A DNA stretch of 18,035 nt from DASSHA01 sp035693145. GTDB taxonomy: Bacteria; Chloroflexota; Limnocylindria; Limnocylindrales; CSP1-4. Positions within the stretch are counted from its first letter, which is position 1; every line of letters begins with the position of its first letter. Under the pieces are notes generated by a model that saw only the letters and a program-made list of their open reading frames with translations, was not told the origin of the DNA and did not search any database. Shown in pieces: positions 5,435 through 13,196 of this stretch. Position numbers and translations under genes: made by a program. Location of the stretch: NCBI GenBank assembly GCA_035693145.1, contig DASSHA010000091.1, positions 1-18,035 on the forward strand, given 5' to 3'.

Positions 5435-6571
5435 TCAATGGTCCGAAACCTGCGTCTGCCAGGAGGTCGCCGATGCCCGCGACGAGGTCCCGCAACCGCA
5501 CGAACGCCGGACCGCGAGCTCCATCGCGATCCTGACGTCCGCGGCGTCATCGGCCGGGCCGTCCGGCGCGCCGTCGAGCGGACCTCGTGATGCGGCAGCG
5601 CCCGCCGCGCGCGCGCCGCCCGCGCCGCCCACCAGCGCCCGCAGGACCATCGACGCCGCGAGGTCGCCGATCTCGCGATCGCGTCGGGCGAGAGCCGTCA
5701 GCGGCGGATCGAGCAGCGGACCCGCGCCCGTGTCGTCGAAGCAGACGATCGCGATATCGCCAGGCACCCGCACGTCACGCGCACGCAGCTCTCCCAGCCC
5801 GCCGAGCGCCATGTCGGCGCATGGGTAGACGATCGCCTCGACGGCCTCCTCGAGGTCGACCAGGGCGGCGGTCTCGGTTCGGCCAGCCGCTTCGGTCCAG
5901 TCGCCGCGGCGAACCCACACCGGATCGATCGCGAGGCCGTGCTCGCGCATCGCGACCTCGTAGCCGGAGAGTCGCTCGGCGCCGGACGTCTCCGTCTCGA
6001 TCCCACCCACGTAGCCGATCCTGCGACGGCCGTGGACGGTCGCCAGGTGGCCGACGAGCAGCCCGATGCCGGCCTCGTTGGCGAGGCTGACGCGGCCGGC
6101 ACCGACGCCGTCGAGGACGTTGTCGAACAGGACGATCGGGACGTGCGAGCGGCGCTCGATCGCGCGGACGGCCGATCCGTCGCTCGAGCTCGGGCAGAGG
6201 ATGATTCCGTCCACCCGGCCCGCGGCGAGGGCCTCGAGCGCGTCGCGCTCGCGGTCCGGTCGCTCGTCGGTATCCATGAGCGTGATCTGGTAGCCCGCGG
6301 CGCGCAGCCGGTGCTGGGCGCCCTTGAGCGCGTTCGCGTAGAAGCTCGAGCTGACGTCGGGGACGACGAAGCCCACCATCCGCGTCGCGCGGGTTCGGAG
6401 CGTCTGCCCGGCCGCCGACGGTCGGAAGTCGAGGTCGCCGGCCACGCGGCGGACGCGTTCGCGCGTTCTGTCGGCGACGCTTCCGCGGCCCGAGAGCGCG
6501 CGCGAGGCGGTCGCGACCGAGACACCGGCCGCGCGCGCGACCTCGGCCAGGGTCGTCGGCGCCCCCGTCAC
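5435..6571 (-). CDS. LacI-family transcriptional repressor
   Basis: A 378-residue LacI/GalR regulator. The N-terminal helix-turn-helix (about residues 7-27, TLAEVARAAGVSVATASRAL) is followed by the hinge and a periplasmic-binding-protein-like ligand domain beginning at MVGFVVPDVSSSFYANALKG; VDGIIL and the C-terminal ELAVRRSCG are family landmarks. It is slightly longer than usual because of a Gly/Ala-rich low-complexity insert before the C-terminal strand. The start is GTG 6571, 13 bases after the stop of the second permease; the HTH begins only six codons later, so no downstream start is possible. As the last gene of the sugar operon it most likely binds the operator at 12182-12195 and releases it when the imported sugar or a derivative is bound, which would also make it self-regulating. 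Confidence 0.92.
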   Translation of the reverse strand: MTGAPTTLAEVARAAGVSVATASRALSGRGSVADRTRERVRRVAGDLDFRPSAAGQTLRTRATRMVGFVVPDVSSSFYANALKGAQHRLRAAGYQITLMDTDERPDRERDALEALAAGRVDGIILCPSSSDGSAVRAIERRSHVPIVLFDNVLDGVGAGRVSLANEAGIGLLVGHLATVHGRRRIGYVGGIETETSGAERLSGYEVAMREHGLAIDPVWVRRGDWTEAAGRTETAALVDLEEAVEAIVYPCADMALGGLGELRARDVRVPGDIAIVCFDDTGAGPLLDPPLTALARRDREIGDLAASMVLRALVGGAGGARAAGAAASRGPLDGAPDGPADDAADVRIAMELAVRRSCGCGTSSRASATSWQTQVSDH

Positions 6572-6584
6572 CTCGACATGGCCG

Positions 6585-7415
6585 TCACTTGACCGCGCCC
6601 ATCGTCAGCCCCCGGACGAGGTGGCGCTGGACGAACACGGAGAAGATCACGATCGGCAGCGCCCCGATCACGCCGGCCGCGCTCATCGCGCCCCAATCGA
6701 CGTTGATCCGCCCGATGAGCGTGGCCGCGCCGATCGGCATGGTCTCGGCGGACGGCGTCGACGTCAGGACGAGCGCGAACAGGAACTCGTTGTAGGTCGT
6801 GATCGCGGCGAAGATCCCGGTCGCGACGAGTCCCGGCGCGGCGAGCGGCAGGACGATCCGGCGGAACGCCGTGAAGCGCGTGTCGCCGTCGACCATGGCC
6901 GCCTCCTCGAGGTCGACGGGGATCTCGCGGAAGAAGCTCTCCATCATCCAGACGACGATCGTCACGTTGAACGTCGCGTACACGACGATGAGCCCGAGGA
7001 GCGTGTTCAGCAGGCCCAGCTGCTGGGCGACGAGGAAGACCGGGATGACGATCGCGATCGGCGGCAGGAGCCGAACCATGAGCAGGCTGAACCCGAGGTA
7101 GCGGTCCAGGCCGCCCCATAGTCGGAAGCGGGCGAGCGCGTACGCGGCCTGCGTTCCGAGCGCCAGCGCGATCGCGACGCTGAGCGTCGTCACGATGATC
7201 GAGTTCGCGAGATAGGACGTGAACTCGCGCCCCGAGAAGAGGCTCACGTAGTTGCCGATCGTGACCGCGCTCGGGAGGAGGGTCCCGTCCTGGGTGATCT
7301 CGCGGTTGCTCTTGACCGACGTCAGGATCATCCACACGAGGGGCGTGATCGCGAAGGCGACTGCCGCGATGGCGGCGAGCGCCCACGCGACGCGCCCGGC
7401 GAGCTCGCGCCTCAT
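6585..7415 (-). CDS. Sugar ABC transporter permease, MalG type
   Basis: Inner-membrane permease of 276 residues (CUT1 carbohydrate uptake family, binding-protein-dependent transport system type). An N-terminal membrane helix (about 8-30, ending in WMILTSVKSN) is followed by five more, and the cytoplasmic EAA loop, which docks with the ATPase, is EEAAMVDGDTRF at about residues 170-181, followed by the conserved R-I-V-L-P-L. The C-terminal VQRHLVRGLTMGAVK is the standard MalG-type end. The ATG at 7415 overlaps the stop of the first permease (ATGA), which fixes the start; the frame is open further upstream only inside the other gene. It pairs with the MalF-type permease to form the channel. Confidence 0.94.
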   Translation of the reverse strand: MRRELAGRVAWALAAIAAVAFAITPLVWMILTSVKSNREITQDGTLLPSAVTIGNYVSLFSGREFTSYLANSIIVTTLSVAIALALGTQAAYALARFRLWGGLDRYLGFSLLMVRLLPPIAIVIPVFLVAQQLGLLNTLLGLIVVYATFNVTIVVWMMESFFREIPVDLEEAAMVDGDTRFTAFRRIVLPLAAPGLVATGIFAAITTYNEFLFALVLTSTPSAETMPIGAATLIGRINVDWGAMSAAGVIGALPIVIFSVFVQRHLVRGLTMGAVK

Positions 7416-8317
7416 CGCCCGCGCCGGCGCATGAGGGCGATCGCGAAGCCCGAGACGACCACGACGACGAGCGCGACCATGAACATCATCGCGGCGGCAT
7501 AGCCCACCTGCTGGAACTGGAAGAACGTCTGGTAGCCGTAGATCGAGATGAGCTGCGTCGAGGTGCCCGGGCCGCCGCGGGTGAGGACGTATACCTGGTC
7601 GAACGTCGTCAGCGCGTCGATCGCGCGGAGCGAGACCGCGACGAGGATCGTCGGCCGCAGCAACGGGAGCGTGTGGTCGACGAACGTCCGCCACGGCCCC
7701 GCGCCGTCGACCTTGGCGGCCTCGAACGGCTCCACTGGCATCGACTGGATCCCGGCGAGGAGGATGAGGAAGAGCAGCGGCGTCCACTCCCAGACGTCGA
7801 GGAAGACGAGCCCCCAGAACGCACCGGTCCCGGTGCTCAGGATCTCGGGTGCGTCCAGCCCGAACGCGCGGGCGAACGACGCGAGCAGTCCGACGTCGGA
7901 TGCGTAGATGAGTCGGAACACGATCCCGACGACGACGGGCGTGATGATCATCGGCAGGATGAGCGTCGACCGCAGGCGCCGGATGAAGCGGACCTCCCGC
8001 GCGCAGAGGAGAGCGAGGGCGAGGCCGACGACGGTTTCGATCGTGACCGCGAGCACGACGAACCGGAACGTCGTCTCGATCGCGCCCGTGAAGTGCGGGT
8101 CGTTGAACGCCTGGGCGTAGTTGTCGAGGCCGACGGACCGAATTTGACGGCCGAACCGGAAGAATCCGGTGCTCGATCGCAGCCCGTCGATGAGCGGGTA
8201 GACGACGACGCCCAGGACGAGGAAGAGCGTAGGCCCGAGCATCAGGTAGGGCAGGACGCGGTCCAGCCCGGACCCGCGAAGGGCCCGGGCCGGGTGCGAG
8301 GTCGTCAGGACGGCCAA
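7412..8317 (-). CDS. Sugar ABC transporter permease, MalF type
   Basis: Inner-membrane permease of 301 residues, partner of the MalG-type protein. Six membrane segments are visible, the first at about 23-43 (LMLGPTLFLVLGVVVYPLI). The EAA loop is EAAKVDGAGPWRTF from residue 199, followed by the conserved LPLLRPT, and VYVLTRGGPG before the last helices is a typical MalF-type motif. The start appears to be TTG at 8317: an in-frame TGA lies seven codons upstream, with no ATG or GTG between, and the next ATG would cut into the first membrane helix. About 59 bases separate it from the stop of the binding-protein gene. Substrate unknown. Confidence 0.92.
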   Translation of the reverse strand: MAVLTTSHPARALRGSGLDRVLPYLMLGPTLFLVLGVVVYPLIDGLRSSTGFFRFGRQIRSVGLDNYAQAFNDPHFTGAIETTFRFVVLAVTIETVVGLALALLCAREVRFIRRLRSTLILPMIITPVVVGIVFRLIYASDVGLLASFARAFGLDAPEILSTGTGAFWGLVFLDVWEWTPLLFLILLAGIQSMPVEPFEAAKVDGAGPWRTFVDHTLPLLRPTILVAVSLRAIDALTTFDQVYVLTRGGPGTSTQLISIYGYQTFFQFQQVGYAAAMMFMVALVVVVVSGFAIALMRRRGR

Positions 8318-8376
8318 CGGATGGGCCGCCGATCAGCCGCGGATCGTGCGTGCCGCGGAAGCGGATCCGCCGCGGC

Positions 8377-9789
8377 TCAGGAGTAGTAGCCCTGCTGGGT
8401 CAGGTAGTCCTTCACCTGGCCCGCCGCGGTGTCCATCGCCGCCCCGCCGCCGCTGCCGGCGACGAGTGCGCTGTTGAGGGCCTCGCCGATGATCGACTCG
8501 ACCTTCGACCAGTCCGGCGTCCGCGGCCGCGCCTGCGCGCCGGCCGTGAGCTGCGCGAGCGCCACCGGCAGGAGTCGATGGTCCTTCACGGCCTGGGCGT
8601 CGGTGAACGCCGACGTCTTGACCGGCAGGTCGCCGGCGCGGGCGAGCGCCGTCTGCGCCTCGGTCGTGGCGAACCACTTCATGAACGCGATGGCGTTGTC
8701 CTTGTTCGGCGCCGACGCGCTCACGCCGTGGATGAAGATGCCGATCTGGGCGATCGCCGCGACCTTCTTCGGCACGACGCCGAAGTCGAGCTTGCCGACG
8801 ACCTTCGACTGCGCCGGATCGTCCGACTTGATCGCGTTGCCTGAGTACTGGATGATCGCGGCCGCGTCGCCGCCGAGGATCGCCGCGCCCTCCTGGTCGG
8901 AGTCGAACTCGGCGACGCCCTTGGGCGCGAGCGACTTGAGCGTCGTGACGAAGAAGTCGGCCGCTGCCTTGCCCTCCGCCGAGTTGAAGATCGGGTTCCA
9001 CTTGTCGTCGAAGAAGTCGGCTCCGAACGAGCGGAAGATCGGGTAGAACGACGTGACGACGGGGTTGCCCTTCACGCCCCGGAACACGAACCCGTACTTG
9101 ATCTTGTTGCTGCTCATGGCCGCCTGGCCAGCACTCACGAGGTCGTCCCAGGTCGCCGGCGCCGTCGGGAAGACATCGTTGCGGTAGGTCAGCGTCTGGA
9201 GGTCGCCGATCGTCGGCAGCGCGATGAGCTTCGGGTCGCCGCTCTCGAAGCCCTTGACCCGTGCACCCTCGCGCGGCGGCCAGAAGCCGAGGTCCGCGAA
9301 CGGCTTCGGATAGTCGGCGTCCATCTCGATCCCGTGCTGGCCGAGCTCCTCGAGGATGCCGGCGGCCGCGTACTGCGGGATCCAGGGGTCGTCCATGATG
9401 TAGATGTCGTACTGGCCGGCCTTGCTCTGCCCGTCCTGGAATGCCTTCGCGAAGAACGAGTCGTACGGCTCGGTCAGAAACTCGACCTCGATCCCGGTGG
9501 CCTGCTGGAACATCGGGATGATCGTGCCCTTGAACGGGGTGAGGGCTCCGTCCTCGAACGCGCCGATGACGAGCTTGCCGCCGGTCGATGGCGCCGCGCT
9601 CGCGCTCGCGGCTGCCGAGCTTGCGGGTGCGGTCGACGGGGCCGCCGACGCCGACGGCGCGCTCGACGTGCCGGTCGCGCCGCAGGCGGCGAGGAAGGCC
9701 GCCGAGGCGCCGGCACCGCCGATGGCCGCCCCGAGCTTCAGCAGGTCGCGCCGCGAGATGGGTCGACGCAGGATGTTGTCCTCGCTCAT
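8377..9789 (-). CDS. Sugar ABC transporter substrate-binding lipoprotein, Tat-type signal
   Basis: Extracellular solute-binding protein (family 1) of 470 residues that captures the sugar outside the membrane and delivers it to the permeases. The N-terminus has a twin-arginine signal (SRRDLLKLG, Arg13-Arg14), a hydrophobic stretch, and a lipobox L-A-A-C with Cys36 as the lipid-bearing residue, so export probably goes through Tat as a folded lipoprotein. A Ser/Ala/Pro-rich linker (about 37-75) tethers the domain that begins at KLVIGAFEDG. The ATG overlaps the stop of the ATPase gene (ATGA), fixing the start. The mature domain has the expected size and motifs such as DIYIMDDPWIPQYAAAG. Confidence 0.94.
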   Translation of the reverse strand: MSEDNILRRPISRRDLLKLGAAIGGAGASAAFLAACGATGTSSAPSASAAPSTAPASSAAASASAAPSTGGKLVIGAFEDGALTPFKGTIIPMFQQATGIEVEFLTEPYDSFFAKAFQDGQSKAGQYDIYIMDDPWIPQYAAAGILEELGQHGIEMDADYPKPFADLGFWPPREGARVKGFESGDPKLIALPTIGDLQTLTYRNDVFPTAPATWDDLVSAGQAAMSSNKIKYGFVFRGVKGNPVVTSFYPIFRSFGADFFDDKWNPIFNSAEGKAAADFFVTTLKSLAPKGVAEFDSDQEGAAILGGDAAAIIQYSGNAIKSDDPAQSKVVGKLDFGVVPKKVAAIAQIGIFIHGVSASAPNKDNAIAFMKWFATTEAQTALARAGDLPVKTSAFTDAQAVKDHRLLPVALAQLTAGAQARPRTPDWSKVESIIGEALNSALVAGSGGGAAMDTAAGQVKDYLTQQGYYS

Positions 9790-10904
9790 GAGGTCGCTCC
9801 TCCCCAGGGGATGGTCGGCGGTTCGCCGACCCGATGGACGGCCGTGGCCCCGCTTCCATCGAAGAAGCAGGCCTTCGACGGGTCGACGAGAACGCCGACC
9901 GGTGCGCCGAGCGGGGCCGTCCACCCACGGTCTGCCCGGACAGTGACGCGCGAGTCCCCGATAAGCACCTCCACATCGACCTCGTCGCCCATCGGCTCGA
10001 CGACGTAGACCGTCGCCGGCAGCGTTCCCGGAGACCCGGGTCGCGCGAGCTGCAGATCGCGGGCACGGACGCCGAAGCGATCGACGCCCGCGGCCGCGCA
10101 CGCCTCGTATCGATCGCCGAGCGGGATGGCCGTCCCGGCGACGACCATCGAACGGCGCTCGGGATCGAGCCCGAGCTCGAGCACGTTCATCGGCGGGCTG
10201 CCGACGAAGCTCGCGACGAACCGGTTCGCCGGCCGATCGAAGATCTCCTGCGGCGGCGCGTACTGCTGGATGACGCCGTCGCTGATGAGGCAGACGCGAT
10301 CGGCCATCGTCAGCGCCTCCGCCTGGTCGTGCGTGACGTAGACGGTCGTCGCGCCGAGCCGCTGCTGGAGGCGGCGGATCTCGCCGCGCATCCCGATCCG
10401 CAGCTTCGCGTCGAGGTTCGACAGCGGCTCGTCCATGAGGAACGCCGCCGGGTCGCGGATGATGGCGCGCGCCAGGGCGATCCGCTGCCGTTGACCGCCC
10501 GACAGCTCGCGCGGCTTGCGCTTGAGGAGGTGGGCGACCTCGAGCGATTCGGCCACCCGCGCGACGGTCTCCGCCCGCTCACGCTTGGGGACGCCGCGGA
10601 TCCGGAGCGGGTAGCCGATGTTGTCCTCGATCGAAAGGTGCGGGTAGAGCGCGTAGCTCTGGAAGACCATCGCGACGTCGCGCTCGCGCGGCGTGAGGTT
10701 CGTGACGTCGCGGCCGCCGATGAGGACACGGCCGGTGGTCGGCTTTTCGAGCCCGGCGACGATCCGGAGCGCCGTCGTCTTGCCGCAGCCCGACGGGCCG
10801 AGCAGGACGACGAACTCGCCGTCGCGGATCGTGAGGTCCAGCGATTCGAGGACGCGAACCGTGCCGAACTGCTTCTCCACGCTCGACAGCTGGATCTCGG
10901 CCAT
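9786..10904 (-). CDS. Sugar ABC transporter ATP-binding protein, UgpC/MsmK type
   Basis: Cytoplasmic ATPase of 372 residues that drives uptake through the two permeases. All ABC motifs are present: Walker A GPSGCGKT (36-43), Q-loop Gln82, signature LSGGQ (134-138), Walker B FLMDEP with Glu159, and H-loop His192. The C-terminal third is the OB-fold regulatory (TOBE/MalK-like) domain typical of CUT1 sugar ATPases, including the NVLEL and VRARDLQL blocks. Such ATPases often sit away from their permeases and serve several systems; here it lies within the operon, six bases after the oxidoreductase gene and overlapping the binding-protein start. Confidence 0.95.
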   Translation of the reverse strand: MAEIQLSSVEKQFGTVRVLESLDLTIRDGEFVVLLGPSGCGKTTALRIVAGLEKPTTGRVLIGGRDVTNLTPRERDVAMVFQSYALYPHLSIEDNIGYPLRIRGVPKRERAETVARVAESLEVAHLLKRKPRELSGGQRQRIALARAIIRDPAAFLMDEPLSNLDAKLRIGMRGEIRRLQQRLGATTVYVTHDQAEALTMADRVCLISDGVIQQYAPPQEIFDRPANRFVASFVGSPPMNVLELGLDPERRSMVVAGTAIPLGDRYEACAAAGVDRFGVRARDLQLARPGSPGTLPATVYVVEPMGDEVDVEVLIGDSRVTVRADRGWTAPLGAPVGVLVDPSKACFFDGSGATAVHRVGEPPTIPWGGATS

Positions 10905-10910
10905 CCGCGG

Positions 10911-12083
10911 TCAGGCCGACTCCGGCAACCGCCGGCTCGCGGCGAGCCGGAAGGCGTCGAGGAGCGCCACGACGTCGTCGCGGGCGGCCTCGACCGTCGC
11001 CCGGACCGGAGCGCCTGTCGTGATCGCGGCATGGAACGCCCGCAGCTCGTTCCGGAACGACTCCTCGTACGAGACGCGTCGCTCGATCGTCTCGAGACCG
11101 GCGACGCCGCCGTCCGACCGCCGCTCCACGAGCCGCGTCGGGAAGTGGCGGAGATACGGGGACGGAAACGTGAGCTCCAGGATCCGGTCGCGGCAGGCGA
11201 CGGTGACGCGTTCGCGGTAGTCGCTGACGCCGGGAAGGTTGAGATGCTCGAGATGGGCGCGACCGTCGGCCGGCAGGACCCAGTCGAGGCTGACCCCGCG
11301 GCCGGCGTCGAAGTAGGCGGCGTCGGCGAGCGGCAGCGGCGCGTGGATGCCGACGGAACCGAGGAGGTGGTGAGCGAGGCTGACGTCGTGGACCAGTGAG
11401 CTCAGGTAGGCATCGAAGGCGCGCGACTGGGCGGCGTCGGGCTCGTGGCCCAGCGCCTCGCGGACCGCGTCGCGGTGTCGGTTTCCCGTCGCCTCGATGA
11501 GCTCCCGCGACACGTCGCGGCCGACGACCATGCCGAGGTGATCGACGAACGGCGCCTGGTCGGGATCGTTGACCTCGACCGACAGGTAGACGATCTCCGA
11601 TCCGTCCAGCCGTTCGACGAGCCGTTCCACCGCGGGGTCGAACAGCTTCATGTAGCCGACCTGGACGACCCGGTCGCCGCGGCTGGCGAGGATCTCGTCG
11701 CACTCCGCGACGCTGATCGCGAGCGGCTTCTCGCAGAAGACGTGGCAGCCGGCGGCCAGCGCGGTCAGGACCGCCGCCGTGTGGGCGGGGTCCGGGACCG
11801 CGATGACGACCGCATCCAGGCCGAGCGCAAGCGCCTCGTCGAGGCTCGCACAGGCGTTCGGCACGCCGTAGCGCTCGGCGATCGCCTCGCGGACGGTCCG
11901 CGACGGGTCCGCGACGGCGACGAAGTCCCAGCGGTCGCGATCGTCCCACAGCGTCGGCGCATGGCTTGCCTGGCCGACGAGGCCGGCGCCGAAGAGCGCG
12001 ACGCGCAGCCGTCTACGGGCATCGCCGTGCGACCCGTGCGCTTGGTGCGCCGCCTGCATTTCATGCGAACGATCGGCTGTCAT
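10911..12083 (-). CDS. Gfo/Idh/MocA-family NAD(P)-dependent oxidoreductase
   Basis: Oxidoreductase of 390 residues, first gene of the sugar operon. A Rossmann domain starts at LRVALFGAGLVGQ (nucleotide loop G32-A-G-L-V-G37), with ADPS after the second strand and the hallmark E118-K-P in CHVFCEKPLAIS; the catalytic-domain helix SLVHDVSLAHHLLG resembles the family's HD...LG active-site helix. Members oxidise or epimerise sugars, inositols and amino sugars, so it probably acts on the imported substrate. Residues 1-24 form a polar tail with several histidines ahead of the fold. The ATG at 12083 is preceded by GAGGG at the right distance; a second in-frame ATG eight codons later has no such site. 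Exact substrate unknown. Confidence 0.9.
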   Translation of the reverse strand: MTADRSHEMQAAHQAHGSHGDARRRLRVALFGAGLVGQASHAPTLWDDRDRWDFVAVADPSRTVREAIAERYGVPNACASLDEALALGLDAVVIAVPDPAHTAAVLTALAAGCHVFCEKPLAISVAECDEILASRGDRVVQVGYMKLFDPAVERLVERLDGSEIVYLSVEVNDPDQAPFVDHLGMVVGRDVSRELIEATGNRHRDAVREALGHEPDAAQSRAFDAYLSSLVHDVSLAHHLLGSVGIHAPLPLADAAYFDAGRGVSLDWVLPADGRAHLEHLNLPGVSDYRERVTVACRDRILELTFPSPYLRHFPTRLVERRSDGGVAGLETIERRVSYEESFRNELRAFHAAITTGAPVRATVEAARDDVVALLDAFRLAASRRLPESA

Positions 12084-12088
12084 CGACG

Positions 12089-12093
12089 CCCTC
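12089..12093 (-). promoter_or_regulatory. Shine-Dalgarno site of the sugar operon's first gene
   Basis: GAGGG on the minus strand, five bases before the ATG at 12083. It contrasts with the plus-strand genes of the window, which lack such a site and carry a TANNNT box next to the start instead. Confidence 0.55.
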
Positions 12094-12179
12094 GAGCAGT
12101 CCGGAGCGGGGTCTCCGGGCGGGTGACGGGAGGCGAGATGTCGGGTGCGTCAGCGGCTTCGCCCGCTGGTCGAGCGCGG

Positions 12180-12207
12180 AGTGTAAACGATTCCATTCGC
12201 GTGTCAC
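12180..12207 (-). promoter_or_regulatory. Sigma-70-type promoter of the sugar operon
   Basis: On the minus strand, GTGACA (12207-12202, five of six to the -35 consensus) and TACACT (12185-12180) are separated by 16 bases. Transcription would start near 12173, leaving a leader of about 90 bases that contains the Shine-Dalgarno site. Confidence 0.55.
12182..12195. promoter_or_regulatory. LacI/GalR-type operator
   Basis: TGTAAACGATTCCA matches the symmetric LacI/GalR-family pattern TGTAAACGTTTACA at 12 of 14 positions, with the central CG and a perfect left arm. It covers part of the -10 box and spacer of the sugar-operon promoter, so a bound repressor would block RNA polymerase. The LacI protein encoded at the end of the operon is the natural candidate. 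Confidence 0.6.
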
Positions 12208-12263
12208 CACGTCGTTTCCGCGCTGTGCGCCCGGCCCTGCACAGCCGGTCCGGCGCGAGCGGG

Positions 12264-12269
12264 TAGATT
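12264..12269 (+). promoter_or_regulatory. -10 box of a leaderless promoter, MoxR gene
   Basis: TAGATT ends six bases before the GTG at 12276, the same geometry as at the PfkB-like and XdhC genes. No good -35 is visible. Confidence 0.45.
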
Positions 12270-12275
12270 CGGTAC

Positions 12276-13196
12276 GTGGACCTGCCAGTGCCCGCTGCGG
12301 CCGACCTCAGCTCGCCCGATGCCGTCGTCGGCGCGTTTCGGGACCGGAGCTACCTCGCCGATCGCTCGCTTGCGACGACCGTCTATCTCGCGCTCGCCCT
12401 GAAGCGGCCGCTCCTCCTCGAGGGCGAGGCCGGCGTCGGCAAGACCGAGCTCGCGAAGGTGCTCGCGGGCGCGCTCGACACGCGGCTCATCCGCCTCCAG
12501 TGCTACGAAGGGCTCGACGTCAACACGGCCGTCTACGAGTGGAACTACCCGCGCCAGATGCTCGAGATCCGGCTGCTCGAGGCGCGCGGCGAGGCGGACC
12601 GCGCCAAGGCTCACGACATCTTCGGCGCCGAATTCCTCATCAAGCGGCCACTCCTCCAGGCGCTCGAGCCCGACGCCTCGGGCCGCCCGCCGGTCCTGCT
12701 GATCGACGAGATCGACCGCGCCGACGAGGAGTTCGAGGCGTACCTGCTCGAGATCCTGTCCGACTTCCAGGTCACCGTCCCGGAGGTCGGCACGATCCGG
12801 GCCGAGCACCCGCCGCGCGTCGTGCTGACCAGCAATCGGACCCGCGAGGTCCACGACGCGCTGAAGCGCCGCTGCCTCTACCACTGGATCGACTACCCGA
12901 ACGCGCAGAAGGAGTTCGAGATCGTCCTTGCGCGGGTGCCGAACGCTCCGGAGCGGCTCGCGCGTGAGGTCGTCGGCTTCGTCCAGCGACTTCGCGAGAC
13001 CGACCTCACGAAGGTCCCCGGGATCGCCGAGACGATCGACTGGGCGTCCGCGCTGCTCGCGCTCGGCGAGCCGGAGCTGACGCCCGACGTCGTCGATGCG
13101 ACGCTCGGCGTCGTCCTCAAGTACGAGGAGGACGTCCGCCAGGTGCGCGGGGCGACGGGTCGCGGCTATCTCGCGGAGGTCGCCGCCGGCGCGTGA
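12276..13196 (+). CDS. MoxR-family AAA+ ATPase, CoxD-like
   Basis: AAA+ ATPase of 306 residues. Walker A is GEAGVGKT (50-57), Walker B is VLLIDE (140-145, Asp144/Glu145) followed by IDRADEEFEAYLLE, sensor 1 is VLTSNRTREV, and the arginine-finger region reads ALKRRCLYHWIDYP. MoxR proteins act as chaperones with a VWA-domain partner; the subfamily next to CoxE is CoxD, which helps insert the sulfur and copper of the CO dehydrogenase active site. The GTG start at 12276 follows a TAGATT box by six bases. The stop overlaps the start of the VWA gene, so the two are made together. The CoxD role is inferred from the neighbours; the MoxR family call is firm. Confidence 0.9.
   Translation: MDLPVPAAADLSSPDAVVGAFRDRSYLADRSLATTVYLALALKRPLLLEGEAGVGKTELAKVLAGALDTRLIRLQCYEGLDVNTAVYEWNYPRQMLEIRLLEARGEADRAKAHDIFGAEFLIKRPLLQALEPDASGRPPVLLIDEIDRADEEFEAYLLEILSDFQVTVPEVGTIRAEHPPRVVLTSNRTREVHDALKRRCLYHWIDYPNAQKEFEIVLARVPNAPERLAREVVGFVQRLRETDLTKVPGIAETIDWASALLALGEPELTPDVVDATLGVVLKYEEDVRQVRGATGRGYLAEVAAGA

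Noticed and set aside
9834..11399. 521-codon open frame on the plus strand
   Set aside because: Shadow of the ABC ATPase and oxidoreductase genes, which have full family motifs on the minus strand.
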